From Pseudonocardia alaniniphila (GTDB lineage: Bacteria; Actinomycetota; Actinomycetes; Mycobacteriales; Pseudonocardiaceae): a DNA stretch of 64,000 nucleotides. A model generated the notes under the pieces. It searched no databases and was not told the origin of the DNA. It worked only from the letters and a program-made list of their open reading frames with translations. Shown here in pieces: positions 1 to 8,492 of this stretch. Where the stretch lies: contig NZ_JAKXMK010000009.1 in the NCBI RefSeq assembly GCF_022524485.1, forward strand, positions 124,001 through 188,000, given 5' to 3'. The number at the start of each line of letters is the position of its first letter. The first letter of the stretch is position 1. A program made the position numbers and the translations under genes.

Positions 1-139
1 GCCCGGCACCCAACCCACCCGACGCGAACGTGTCGAGCCCGGCTGCCGGTTCATGATCATCAGATCGAGGTCACGAACCGCGCCACGCCCTGCCGTAGGG
101 CCCGAACCGGCGATCATGCGCCGGACCCGGCCGCGGGTG

Positions 140-241
140 TCAGGTCAGCAGCCCCAGTGTGTAGGCCAAGGAGATCAGCACGACGAAGACCGTGAGACCG
201 AGCAGGATGGTCAGCCAGAGCCGTCTGAATGTTCCTTGCAT
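140..241 (-). CDS. 33-residue single-TM small membrane peptide
   Basis: An ATG preceded by GAGGGAAAG (a strong Shine-Dalgarno) opens a 33-codon frame that ends in TGA at 140-142. The peptide begins MQGTFRRLW and is then almost entirely hydrophobic (LTILLGLTVFVVLISLAYTL), one clear transmembrane helix with positive residues (Arg6, Arg7) on the N-terminal, probably cytoplasmic, side. It starts 34 nt after the stop codon of the Nramp-like carrier on the same strand, so it is probably the last gene of that operon. Small one-helix partners of carriers are known (for example MetS of MetPS); that this is such a subunit is inference. The gene is too short for normal gene callers. Confidence 0.6.
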   Translation of the reverse strand: MQGTFRRLWLTILLGLTVFVVLISLAYTLGLLT

Positions 242-275
242 CTTTCCCTCGCAAATTGATGTGGCTGCTGGTCGG

Positions 276-1739
276 CTACGTCACCGAAGCTGGTCCCTGC
301 GTGATCATCTGATAGGTCAGGAACAGCGAGAAGGCGATGTAGAACATGGCGATCAGAATCATCACGGGCAACCGCCAGCCCTTGAGCTTGGCGAACTCCG
401 GTAGATGCCGGCGGTTGAGCATGATGATCAGCACGGAGTAGATCGCCATGACGAAGCCGCCTCCGGCCGAGGAGATGATGAGGAGCAGGACCGGTTCGAT
501 GCCTGTCCAGATGATCCCCGAGCCCGCGATGATCATGACCCACACCACCGTGATGTAGATCTTGCTCTCGCTCCAGAAGGTGCTCTCCTTCAGGAAGGTC
601 ACCTTCAGCGAGTCGCCCGCGAGCCGGCTCACGTAGTCGATGACGCCGATGTTGGTGGAGAAGAGCATCAGGAAGCCGGCGACGTAGAAGGCTGTGGTGA
701 ACCAGGGGCCGATGAGGTCGCCCAGTGCACGGCCTTCTGCCTGCAGGAACGACAGTCCTCCCTCGAGGTCCGTGTTCGTGCCGATCGTCGAGACGACGAG
801 GACGGAGAGCGAGACCAGCAGGAGCGCCCCGATGAACCAGAACGTGATGAGCTGTTCCCAGTTCGCGATGCGCCACCACGCCCGCCAGCGGCGTTCGTTC
901 TCCTTCGTCGTGGGCACCATGTATCCGAGCGAAGGAGCCGCGACCTCCTGGCCCGTGACCGGGGAGACGATGTTGGGGATGTTGATGCCCATCCCCATTC
1001 CCTTGTCCCTGATGTAGTTGCTCTGCACGAGGTTGTTCGCACCGCCCGCGCCTGCGAAGACGATCGCACCGAACAGCGACGCCGCGCCCAGCGAAGCGAC
1101 GACGGCCGACAGGTTCCCGGTGACGTCGGGGATGTCGGTGACGACCTGCGCCCAGGCGTCACCCGTGGTGGCAACGGCAATCGCCGTGACGACGAAGATC
1201 AGGATGAGGGCGATCATGAAGCCCTCGATCTTCTCGAGTGTCTGGTAGATGACCGGCGAGATGGTTACCGCCAGGCCGATGGAGATGAGGAATATGGTGG
1301 CGACCAGCGGGACGGCCGACTCACTGAGACTGAAGATGAACGTGAAAACGGTGGCCCCGCTGGAGGCCCATCCGGGCCAGGCGTTCGGCAGGATCGCGCC
1401 CAGCACGAAGACGATGCCCCAGGGCAGCCACATCCGGGAGAATCCCGTGACGGCCGTTTCGCCCGTGATCAGGGTGTAGCGCTCGATCTCCATGTTGAGG
1501 AAGAACTGCATCGTGATGCCCACCACCGCGAGCCAGACGATCCCCAGGCCCACCTGCGTGGTGATGTAGGGCCAGAGCACCAACTCGCCGGACCCGAGCG
1601 CGGTGGCGGTGAGGATGATGCTGGCTCCCATATATCTCCGCAGGCCGCTCGGCTCGGGCAGATCGCGATAACGCACCGCGGGGAGATACTTGCTGGGCAG
1701 TTCGGTGGCAAGTGTGCTCGACTCGACGGACTCGGCCAT
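276..1739 (-). CDS. Nramp-like membrane transporter
   Basis: A 487-residue polytopic membrane protein with about 11-12 hydrophobic segments. The pattern around residues 47-53 (ALGSGEL) followed by WPYITTQVG, and the later segment FLNMEIERYTLITGE, match the group annotated as Nramp-family divalent metal transporters. The canonical first-helix DPGN metal-binding motif is not present; ALGSGEL occupies the equivalent place. This suggests a substrate other than Mn/Fe ions, possibly an organic acid (inference). It starts 12 nt after the FAH-family gene and is followed by a 33-residue TM peptide, so it is part of the same long minus-strand operon. Start: ATG with AGGAG-type signal upstream (complement of ctcct at 1747-1751). 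Confidence 0.75.
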   Translation of the reverse strand: MAESVESSTLATELPSKYLPAVRYRDLPEPSGLRRYMGASIILTATALGSGELVLWPYITTQVGLGIVWLAVVGITMQFFLNMEIERYTLITGETAVTGFSRMWLPWGIVFVLGAILPNAWPGWASSGATVFTFIFSLSESAVPLVATIFLISIGLAVTISPVIYQTLEKIEGFMIALILIFVVTAIAVATTGDAWAQVVTDIPDVTGNLSAVVASLGAASLFGAIVFAGAGGANNLVQSNYIRDKGMGMGINIPNIVSPVTGQEVAAPSLGYMVPTTKENERRWRAWWRIANWEQLITFWFIGALLLVSLSVLVVSTIGTNTDLEGGLSFLQAEGRALGDLIGPWFTTAFYVAGFLMLFSTNIGVIDYVSRLAGDSLKVTFLKESTFWSESKIYITVVWVMIIAGSGIIWTGIEPVLLLIISSAGGGFVMAIYSVLIIMLNRRHLPEFAKLKGWRLPVMILIAMFYIAFSLFLTYQMITQGPASVT

Positions 1740-1751
1740 GTGGCAACTCCT

Positions 1752-2531
1752 CTATGCGCTCTGCGCGGCCACCTCGGCCACTACCCGGTTGGAGAGTGCT
1801 CCGAGGCCTTCCACCTCGACCGTGATCGTGTTGCCGGGGTCTACCGGCCGGACGCCTTCGGGTGTCCCACTGAGAATGACGTCGCCCGGTTCGAGTGTGG
1901 TGAACCGCGTGATGTACTCGATGAGGAATGGGATCGGGAAGATGAGGTCCTTGGTGCGGCCGTCCTGGCGGCGTTCACCGTCGACGATGCAGGACACCCG
2001 GACGTCGGTGGGGTCGTACTCGGTCTCCACCCACGGCCCGATCGGGCAGAAGGTGTCGAAGCCCTTGCCCCGCGTCCACTGGCCGTCGGACTTCTGGATG
2101 TCGCGGGCGGTGATGTCGTTGCCGCAGGTGTAGCCGCCGATGACGTCCCAGGCGTCGCCTGCCGCAACGGATCGGGCCTGCTTCCCGATCACGAGCACCA
2201 ACTCGGCCTCGGGATCCAGCCGTCCGGAGATCCGGGGATAGACCACCTCATGGCCGGGCCCGACCACGGACGCCGGTGGTTTGAGGAAGAGCAGGGGCTC
2301 GTCGGGCACCTTGTTGCCGAATTCCTCGGCGTGCGACCGGTAGTTGCGCCCGACGCAGAGCACGGTGCGAGGAGTGACCGGAGCCAGCAGCGTGACCTCG
2401 TCGATCGTCCCGACCTGCCGTCCGGTGGAGCGCAGGTCGACGAAGGGCGTTCCCTCGGCGGCGAGAACGACACCGTCGGAGAGAACGCCCCACAATGGGG
2501 GACCGGTCGTCTGATAGCGAACGATTTTCAC
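1752..2531 (-). CDS. Fumarylacetoacetate hydrolase family protein
   Basis: A 259-residue FAH-fold enzyme. Visible signatures are GRNYRSHAEEF (about residues 61-71), the acidic metal-binding stretch DPEAELVLVIG (106-116), DITARD (about 139-144), and GTPEGV near residue 226. Family members are Mg-dependent hydrolases, isomerases or decarboxylases of 2-oxo acids (fumarylpyruvate hydrolase, 2-hydroxyhepta-2,4-diene-1,7-dioate isomerase, oxaloacetate decarboxylase); the exact reaction cannot be read here. I place the start at a GTG (2529-2531) preceded by AAGGAAA, giving MKIVRYQ; an in-frame upstream extension would overlap the binding-protein gene. It lies 19 nt after that gene and is cotranscribed with the importer, so it probably acts on the imported compound. 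Confidence 0.85.
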   Translation of the reverse strand: MKIVRYQTTGPPLWGVLSDGVVLAAEGTPFVDLRSTGRQVGTIDEVTLLAPVTPRTVLCVGRNYRSHAEEFGNKVPDEPLLFLKPPASVVGPGHEVVYPRISGRLDPEAELVLVIGKQARSVAAGDAWDVIGGYTCGNDITARDIQKSDGQWTRGKGFDTFCPIGPWVETEYDPTDVRVSCIVDGERRQDGRTKDLIFPIPFLIEYITRFTTLEPGDVILSGTPEGVRPVDPGNTITVEVEGLGALSNRVVAEVAAQSA

Positions 2532-2550
2532 GGGGTTTCCTTTCGCTCGG

Positions 2551-3579
2551 TCAGCAGTCGTTGTAGGCGTTGGTCCACAGCACACCCTCGGCCGGATCAC
2601 CCGCGCTGGGCGTGATCTCGACGTCGTGCATCGTGGCGAGAGTGGTCTGCACGGCTCCGGCGTCGAAACATCCGTTCTGGGAGAGCGCAGGCAACAGCGC
2701 GCCGAGCGTCTGTTGGATGATTCCGACATCACCGGCCGACATCCGGTCGACGATCTCCGCAGCCGCGGCGTTCGGGTCAGCCGTCACCTGCGCCATGGCC
2801 GTGTTCAGCGCGCGGCTGAATGCGCGTGCCGGCTCCGGATTGTCCTGCGCCCACTGGCGGTTGGTCGCGAATCCGGTGTAGACGAAATTGGAGAACAGCG
2901 GCACGTCGCCCGCGGCGCCGTCGATGATGACGGTGCCGAACCCTTCCGCCTGCGCGACGTACGGCGTCGGCGGGGAGAGTTGGTAGGCGTCGATCTGGCC
3001 GGTCTCCAGTGCGGCGAGCAGCGAGGCGCCGTCGCCGATCGCGATGATCTCTGCATCCCGCTCGGGATCGAGACCGGCCTGCCGCAGGTAGTAGCGCATG
3101 TATTTGTCGGTGGCCGCGCCCGGCGAGGTCACGCCGAGCCGTAGTCCCTTGAGCGCGGCATAGCGCTCTTCGATGCTGGACTCCCGGCTGACTCCGCGCT
3201 CCCGTGCCACATCCGGGTTCATCACCAGCGCGAACGTGACCCGTCCGACGAGGTTGTGCACCATGACGAGGCTTTCCTCGCCTTCGGCCGCGAGCGTGGT
3301 GAGATCGTCGAAGCCGATGTCGGCGTACTGGGCGCTGCCCGAGACCACGGCCGCCACACCGTCCGCGCCGCTCTGCAGCTCGACGATGTCGACGTCGAGC
3401 CCCTCACGCTCGAATATGCCCTGTTCGTCGGCGACGTACATCGAGGCGAGGAACGCGCTCGGCAGCGAGGTGACCGTGATCTTCGTGAGATCACCCGAGC
3501 CGGAATCACCTCCGCAGGCCGCGACCGGTATCAGCAACGCCAGTGCGCCCAAGATCGCGGACTGCCGTAGTCCTCTCAT
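2551..3579 (-). CDS. ABC transporter substrate-binding lipoprotein, NMT1/SsuA type
   Basis: A 342-residue extracytoplasmic binding protein. It starts with a lipoprotein signal peptide (MRGLRQ, hydrophobic stretch, lipobox VAAC with Cys22). The mature part resembles the NMT1/THI5-like and SsuA/TauA family (FLASMYVADEQGIFEREGLDVDI; later LKGLRLGV and FATNRQWA), which bind small organic compounds such as pyrimidines, sulfonates or aromatic acids. It follows two permease genes and an ATPase in an operon, with a 50-nt gap to the permease. The ligand is unknown; the linked FAH-family enzyme hints at an organic acid. Confidence 0.85.
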   Translation of the reverse strand: MRGLRQSAILGALALLIPVAACGGDSGSGDLTKITVTSLPSAFLASMYVADEQGIFEREGLDVDIVELQSGADGVAAVVSGSAQYADIGFDDLTTLAAEGEESLVMVHNLVGRVTFALVMNPDVARERGVSRESSIEERYAALKGLRLGVTSPGAATDKYMRYYLRQAGLDPERDAEIIAIGDGASLLAALETGQIDAYQLSPPTPYVAQAEGFGTVIIDGAAGDVPLFSNFVYTGFATNRQWAQDNPEPARAFSRALNTAMAQVTADPNAAAAEIVDRMSAGDVGIIQQTLGALLPALSQNGCFDAGAVQTTLATMHDVEITPSAGDPAEGVLWTNAYNDC

Positions 3580-3629
3580 GGTCTCTCCCTCATGGCTGGA
3601 TCGGACACCGGTCGCGCATGAGAACGGCT

Positions 3630-4496
3630 TTATCGGCCCCCGGCGAGGGGAGGCACGTCGATCGCTTGTTGCCAGCGCAGCGCGTTGCGCAGCGGGCGCA
3701 ACATGAGGTTCATCAGCAACACGATCGCGCTGAGCGAGAGCACCCCGGCGATCACGCCCGCGGTGGAGAAGACCGATGCGGCCTCCCGCGTGAGGTAGCC
3801 GAGCCCCCGGTTCGATGAGATGAACTCGCCGGTCACGGCACCGATCATCGCCGCAGGCAACGTGATCCGCAGTGCGGCGAGGATGAACGGGGTGGCGCTC
3901 GGCAGCATGACCTTTCGGAACTGGTCCCGGCTGGACGCGCCCATCACCCGTGTGACATCGAGCAGCCCCTGTGGGACCTGCTGGAATCCGGCCACGGTGT
4001 TGATGAAGACGATGAAGAAGACGAAGTACGCGGCGATGAGGATCTTCGGGGTCATGCCGATCCCGAACCAGAGGATGAACACCGGGCCCATGGCGACCGC
4101 CGGCACGGAGTAGGCCACGAGGAAGTACGGCTCGACGATGCGGTAAGCGAGCCGCACCATCCCCAGCGGCCAGGCGACAACGACTCCCGCGACAGCACCG
4201 AGCAGATAGCCGGCGAACGCTGCTGTCACCGTGAACCGGGCGTGGTACCAGAGCTCACCGCTCCACGCGAGCTCGGCCAGCGTCTGTGCCACCGCCGACG
4301 GCGAGCTGATGTAGAACGGCCGGATCAGTGTCCCCGACGCGAGTTCCCACCCGATCAGCGCGACGACGACGATTCCCAGGCGCGCCGTCGTGAGGAACCG
4401 CCGATGGCTGCGGCGAGCGGCCAGGTGACCGAGGCGTGCCCTCGCGAGCACCGCGGCGCCCGTGGAGCTGACGGTGTCGTGGGCCGGCGCGTTCAT
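3630..4496 (-). CDS. ABC transporter permease, BPD_transp_1 type
   Basis: A 288-residue inner-membrane permease of the nitrate/taurine family, about six TM helices. The cytoplasmic EAA-like loop is seen in VTRVMGASSRDQFRKVMLPS, where the conserved Gly and Leu-Pro dock the ATPase. The start is the ATG at 4494-4496, which overlaps the TGA of the upstream permease (ATGA), a classic translational coupling. With the second permease (4493-5350) it probably forms a heterodimeric channel. Confidence 0.85.
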   Translation of the reverse strand: MNAPAHDTVSSTGAAVLARARLGHLAARRSHRRFLTTARLGIVVVALIGWELASGTLIRPFYISSPSAVAQTLAELAWSGELWYHARFTVTAAFAGYLLGAVAGVVVAWPLGMVRLAYRIVEPYFLVAYSVPAVAMGPVFILWFGIGMTPKILIAAYFVFFIVFINTVAGFQQVPQGLLDVTRVMGASSRDQFRKVMLPSATPFILAALRITLPAAMIGAVTGEFISSNRGLGYLTREAASVFSTAGVIAGVLSLSAIVLLMNLMLRPLRNALRWQQAIDVPPLAGGR

Positions 4497-5350
4497 CCGT
4501 GCACCCTGCCGGTCTGCCACGGCATGAGCCGGGACTCGCACAATCGCAGCAGCCCGTTGGCAGCCATCACCACCGCCGCGATGATCAGGATGCCGGCGAA
4601 GACCGTCTCGATGTCGAACGCGCGGGAAGCGCGTGCGACCAGGTAGCCCAGACCCTGCGTCGACGCGACGAACTCGGAGAGCACCGCGCCCTCGATGGCC
4701 CTGGTGAAGGTGATCCTGATGCTGGCGACGACGGCAGGCGCTGCGGAAGGCAGCACGATCTTGAGCAGGAGGTCACGCCGGCTCGCTCCGAACACCCGGC
4801 AGACCTGGAGCAGGCCAGGACTCACCTCGCGTATCCCGGTGACCGAGTTGACGAAGACGATGAAGTAGACGAGCAGGGCGGCCATGATGATCTTCGGCGT
4901 GTAGCCGAGCCCGAACCACAGGATGAACAGCGGCGCCAGAGCGATCTTCGGGATCGAGTAGAAGCCGATGAGGAAGGGCTCGAACACCTCGTACCCGCGC
5001 CGCGTCTGGGCCAGAGCGAACGCACTCAGCAGGCCGAGCGCGGCGCCGATCAGGAAGCCGAGCGCTGCTTCGGTGAGCGTGACCGTGAGGTGCTCGATGA
5101 TCTCGCCATCGGCGAGCAGTTCACCGATCCTCGCGGTGATCGAGACCGGATCGCTCACATAACGCGGATTGACCAGGTACTGGATGCCGAACTGCCAGAA
5201 CAGCAGGATCGCGATGCCGAGCCCGGTCGTGCCGAGCCACAGGTGGACGCGCTCACGGTGCCGTCGGCGGTGCTCGGCCTCGGCTGCCTCGGCCAGGACC
5301 TCCCTGCCGCGATCCGCAGCGCGTTCCGTGGGTGCGACCTCGATGCTCAC
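4493..5350 (-). CDS. ABC transporter permease, BPD_transp_1 type
   Basis: A 285-residue permease, paralogous to its neighbour; EAA-like loop VCRVFGASRRDLLLKIVLPS. The GTG start at 5348-5350 overlaps the TGA of the ATPase gene (GTGA), so the ATPase and both permeases are translated as a coupled unit. A charged N-terminal tail of about 35 residues (rich in Arg/Glu) precedes the first TM helix. Confidence 0.85.
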   Translation of the reverse strand: MSIEVAPTERAADRGREVLAEAAEAEHRRRHRERVHLWLGTTGLGIAILLFWQFGIQYLVNPRYVSDPVSITARIGELLADGEIIEHLTVTLTEAALGFLIGAALGLLSAFALAQTRRGYEVFEPFLIGFYSIPKIALAPLFILWFGLGYTPKIIMAALLVYFIVFVNSVTGIREVSPGLLQVCRVFGASRRDLLLKIVLPSAAPAVVASIRITFTRAIEGAVLSEFVASTQGLGYLVARASRAFDIETVFAGILIIAAVVMAANGLLRLCESRLMPWQTGRVHG

Positions 5351-6174
5351 GTCACGCCCCGGCCACGGGAGCTCTCGATCTCCACGCGGATGTCGGCCCA
5401 CAACGCATCGTGCAACTCGCTGAAGCCCGGTGTCTCGTGAATTCGGAACGGGTCGCGAGGGCGCGGCAGATCGACGCGATAGTCGCGCTTGATGGTGCCT
5501 GGATTACTGGTGAACACCAGGATTCGATCGCTCAGCGCAATCGCCTCGACGAGGTCGTGCGTCACGAACAGTACGGTCGGGCGAGAACGTTCCCACAACT
5601 TGAGAAGCTCCGCCTGCAAGATCACCCTGGTCTGCGCGTCGAGCGGGCCGAAGGGCTCGTCCATCAGGACGACGGCACTCTCGTACACCAAGGTGCGGAT
5701 GATTCCGGCGCGCTTGCGCATCCCGCCGGACAGTTCGTGCGGGTAATGGTCCTCGAATCCGGTGAGCCCGACGAGGTGGATGAAGTCATCGGCGCGCCTG
5801 CGCCGTTCGTGGCGTTCGACGCCCTGCAGTTCGAGGCTCAGTTCGACGTTTCCCCGCAACGAGCGCCATGGCAGCAGATTGTCGTCCTGGGTGATGTAGC
5901 CGACCGAGGTGTTGATGCCGCGCACCGGGGCGCCGTGGTGCGCGACCGTGCCGTCGGACGGGCTCGACAGCCCGGCCAGAAGGTTGAGGCAGGTGGATTT
6001 TCCGCAGCCGGACGGCCCGACCAGGCTGATGAACTCTCCCGGCTTCGCGTCGAACGTGACGTCCTGCAAGGCCAGCACCGCATCACTCCCGCGCCCCCGG
6101 CCGACGAACGCCTTGTAGACGTGGTCGAAGCGAACAGCGCTCGTCATTTCGGTCCGCGACTCTGCGGTCTGCAT
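5347..6174 (-). CDS. ABC transporter ATP-binding protein, nitrate/taurine type
   Basis: A 275-residue nucleotide-binding subunit. Walker A is GPSGCGKST (residues 53-61), Q-loop TQDD near 94-97, signature LSGGM (148-152), Walker B VVLMDEP (168-174), D-loop GPLDAQ, and H-loop FVTHD. It energises import through the two downstream permeases and their lipoprotein. The gene is separated by 144 bp from the GntR regulator gene on the same strand; that gap holds a coding-like remnant described separately. Confidence 0.9.
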   Translation of the reverse strand: MQTAESRTEMTSAVRFDHVYKAFVGRGRGSDAVLALQDVTFDAKPGEFISLVGPSGCGKSTCLNLLAGLSSPSDGTVAHHGAPVRGINTSVGYITQDDNLLPWRSLRGNVELSLELQGVERHERRRRADDFIHLVGLTGFEDHYPHELSGGMRKRAGIIRTLVYESAVVLMDEPFGPLDAQTRVILQAELLKLWERSRPTVLFVTHDLVEAIALSDRILVFTSNPGTIKRDYRVDLPRPRDPFRIHETPGFSELHDALWADIRVEIESSRGRGVT

Positions 6175-6185
6175 GGGACTCCTCG

Positions 6186-6318
6186 TCAGGTGCCGGCGCC
6201 GGATCGAGCGCCGTAGGACGTGAGGTCGATGTGCGGTACGGGGTTGGTGAGGACGCGGATCTGGGGGAGAGGATTGCCGGCCTGCTGTGCTGCCGTGGGC
6301 GAGCCCGGTGGTCGATCG
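6186..6318 (-). other. Coding-like remnant between regulator and ABC genes
   Basis: In one minus-strand frame, about 29 codons end at a TGA at 6186-6188 and read naturally (QIRVLTNPVPHIDLTSYG), with nearly every third base G or C. No start codon opens this frame convincingly. A different frame does start with an ATG overlapping the GntR stop (ATGA at 6319-6322) but reads arginine/proline-rich noise. A single-base shift near 6285-6300 would join the two into a 45-residue peptide. It may be the leftover of a deleted gene or a frameshifted small gene; I do not recognise the sequence. Confidence 0.3.
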
Positions 6319-6990
6319 TCATGCGGTGACCTCGGCGCCCGGCTGTTCGGGGGTCCCGTCGACGAGCGTGCTGACGGTTTCACCCACCGAGCGTTTGTGC
6401 CACAGCGCGAGTTTCGCCGCCCGATTGGAGTCGCGTGCGTGCAGGGCGGCCATGATTCCCTCGTGCTCGGACTGAGAACGAGCCAGCCGCCCGGGGACCA
6501 TCCGGAACACTCGCTGGAAACCGGAGTGCCGTTGCCAGATGTCCATGGTGAGCTCGCGGAGCATCTCGTTGCCGCACGCGGCGACGATGGTCGCGTGGAA
6601 CTCGTGGTTGAGGTCGGAGAAACGTGGTCCGTCCTGTGCCTCGACCGCTGCGCGCATCTGCACCATCAATGCGTCGAGTGCATCCAGCTCGGCCGGGCTG
6701 ATCCGTTCGGCGGCGAGACCGGTGGCGATGCTCTCCAGATGACCGCGGATGAAGTAGGTCTCCTCGATCTCACGCCGGGTGAGTGTGGTGACCCGCGCAC
6801 CGCGGTAGGGGACCATTTCGACCAACCCGTCGCGCTCGAGCATCCGCAGCGCCTCCCGGACGGGGATGTCGCTGGCCTTGTACTGATTCGCCAGCTCGCG
6901 GAGCACCAGCCGGGTGCCGGCGATGAGCTCGTTTCGCAGGATCCGCTCGCGCAGCGCGCGATAGATGGTCTGTGACTTCAGGTCGGACAC
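6319..6990 (-). CDS. GntR-family regulator with FCD domain
   Basis: A 223-residue DNA-binding regulator: winged HTH at residues 1-70 (YRALRERILRNEL, IPVREALRMLERDGLV, PYRGARVT) followed by an all-helical FCD effector domain with the usual metal-ligand residues (Asp and His in FSDLNHEFHATIV). FCD regulators usually respond to organic acids. It is the first gene of the importer/FAH/Nramp operon and probably represses it and itself; a 13-bp palindrome lies 36 nt upstream of its start. Confidence 0.9.
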   Translation of the reverse strand: MSDLKSQTIYRALRERILRNELIAGTRLVLRELANQYKASDIPVREALRMLERDGLVEMVPYRGARVTTLTRREIEETYFIRGHLESIATGLAAERISPAELDALDALMVQMRAAVEAQDGPRFSDLNHEFHATIVAACGNEMLRELTMDIWQRHSGFQRVFRMVPGRLARSQSEHEGIMAALHARDSNRAAKLALWHKRSVGETVSTLVDGTPEQPGAEVTA

Positions 6991-7025
6991 GTTGCGGTTC
7001 CCCCTGTGATCCGAGTCACCTGCAA

Positions 7026-7038
7026 CATATCTGATATG
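7026..7038. promoter_or_regulatory. Palindrome upstream of GntR gene, likely operator
   Basis: CATATC-T-GATATG is a perfect inverted repeat of 6-bp arms with a 1-bp centre, placed 36-48 nt upstream of the regulator start. Its size and AT-rich arms, in a GC-rich context, suit a GntR/FCD dimer. Autoregulation is inferred. Confidence 0.55.
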
Positions 7039-7219
7039 ATCCAGACGCTCAAGGGATCTTCACACGCCGTTCTCCCCGGTGCGCCGGCGATGCTCGGACC
7101 AGCTAGGACGGCCCAGATGTGCCGGCGGCATCTCTGCCGCCCCGGCCACGCCCGCGGCGGACCGTGCGGGCGATCACGACAGCGGCAGCCCCGGCAGCCA
7201 GGTGTGGCGTCCTGATCGA

Positions 7220-8392
7220 TCAGTTACGCGAGACCGCCACGACCACGTTCGAGAACGAGTTCTCGTGCTCGCCGTCCACTGTGACCGGGCCGGAGGTGAA
7301 GATCCCGTACTGGTCGCGGTTGACGGCGTTGTCGGTGACCTCGATGTACATCGAGTCGACAGTGCCGATGAAGATCCCGGTCCGCGAGGGGTCCTTGGCG
7401 GTGAAGTCGACGTCACCGTTGACGTTGTTACTGCCGATTCGGTTTCGCGTGACCGAGTTGCCGTTCATGTACTGGCCGGTCTCATGACTGTGCAAGGTGA
7501 CGCCCGGGTGTCCGTTGTTGTCGATGATGTTCTGCGAGACGATGTTCCGGTAGACGGCTCCGCCGGGCACAGGTGTGGCCATCTGCACTCCAGCACCTCC
7601 GGTTTTCCCCTGTAGCCCGTTTCGGAAAATCGCGTTGTGCTCGACGATGTTGTCGAACACGCCGCCGACTCGGGGGTCGGGCACTCCGCCGGGAGCCCCG
7701 CGCTCGTTATGACCGGCAAGGGTGACGCCACATGACGTGGTGTTGTCGGCGACGATATTGCCCACGATCCGGTTGTGCGCCGTCGGCCCGGTCTCGTCCG
7801 AGAGGAGCACTCCTCCGGTGCCGTCGGTGATGATGTTGCCCCGGACGACGGCATGCGAGCTGCCCAGCAGATGGATGCTCGCTCCGCAGTCCGGACCGAC
7901 CGGCAGGTGGCACGGCGGATAGTCGTTGGGTACCGGATCTGTCAGCCGCAGACCCGTGTCGTTGCCGGCCACGACGTTGTCCGCGATCTCGGCGCGGTCG
8001 GCGTTCCGCACGAGGATGCCCTCACCGACCGCATTTCTCACGATGAGGCCGGTGAGCGTGACGTCGGACGCGGTGACCGTGATGCCGTTGATCATGTTGG
8101 TGGCGTCGATCGTGGCATTCCCGCGGCCGATGATCGTCAGCGCCTTTTGTACGGATACGCCCTCGTGGTAGATGCCGTCGCAGACGACGACGCGGCCCCC
8201 CGCTGCAACGGCCGCGACTCCCTTGCCGATGGAATCGTACGCAGCACTGGAGCAGTTGCGGCCGGCCGCATTGTCGGTGGCCGTCGTCGACACATACACG
8301 GTCTGCATCGCGACAGAGGCGTGGCCTCCTGGCGTTGCCATGAGGGCGCTCGCCAGAATCGCAGCGCCCAGCGCGAGAGCAATCGCTCTCAT
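7220..8392 (-). CDS. Secreted right-handed beta-helix repeat protein
   Basis: About 390 residues. A Sec signal peptide (MRAIALALGAAILASALMA) ends near residue 25. The rest is made of repeating parallel beta-helix coils rich in N, G and V (RNAVGEGILVRNADRAEIADNVVAGND; ENRIVGN-like turns), as in NosD/pectate-lyase-like PbH1 proteins. Such folds bind or cleave polysaccharides outside the cell; no catalytic set can be assigned. I use ATG 8390-8392 with a G-run upstream; a GTG two codons earlier is possible. No close operon partners: the next gene on the strand starts 229 bp away. Confidence 0.75.
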   Translation of the reverse strand: MRAIALALGAAILASALMATPGGHASVAMQTVYVSTTATDNAAGRNCSSAAYDSIGKGVAAVAAGGRVVVCDGIYHEGVSVQKALTIIGRGNATIDATNMINGITVTASDVTLTGLIVRNAVGEGILVRNADRAEIADNVVAGNDTGLRLTDPVPNDYPPCHLPVGPDCGASIHLLGSSHAVVRGNIITDGTGGVLLSDETGPTAHNRIVGNIVADNTTSCGVTLAGHNERGAPGGVPDPRVGGVFDNIVEHNAIFRNGLQGKTGGAGVQMATPVPGGAVYRNIVSQNIIDNNGHPGVTLHSHETGQYMNGNSVTRNRIGSNNVNGDVDFTAKDPSRTGIFIGTVDSMYIEVTDNAVNRDQYGIFTSGPVTVDGEHENSFSNVVVAVSRN

Positions 8393-8492
8393 GCCCACCC
8401 CCCGGTGCCGGCGAGTCGAGCCAAGCAGGTGGCGTGATCTATGGACAGATCACGTGGCGAACCGCACAACCGGGGGCTCGCCGAGCCGCTCG

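Noticed and set aside
405..2615. 736-codon open frame on the plus strand
   Set aside because: It is antisense to the FAH and Nramp-like genes; its Asp/Arg-rich product is typical of antisense frames in GC-rich DNA.
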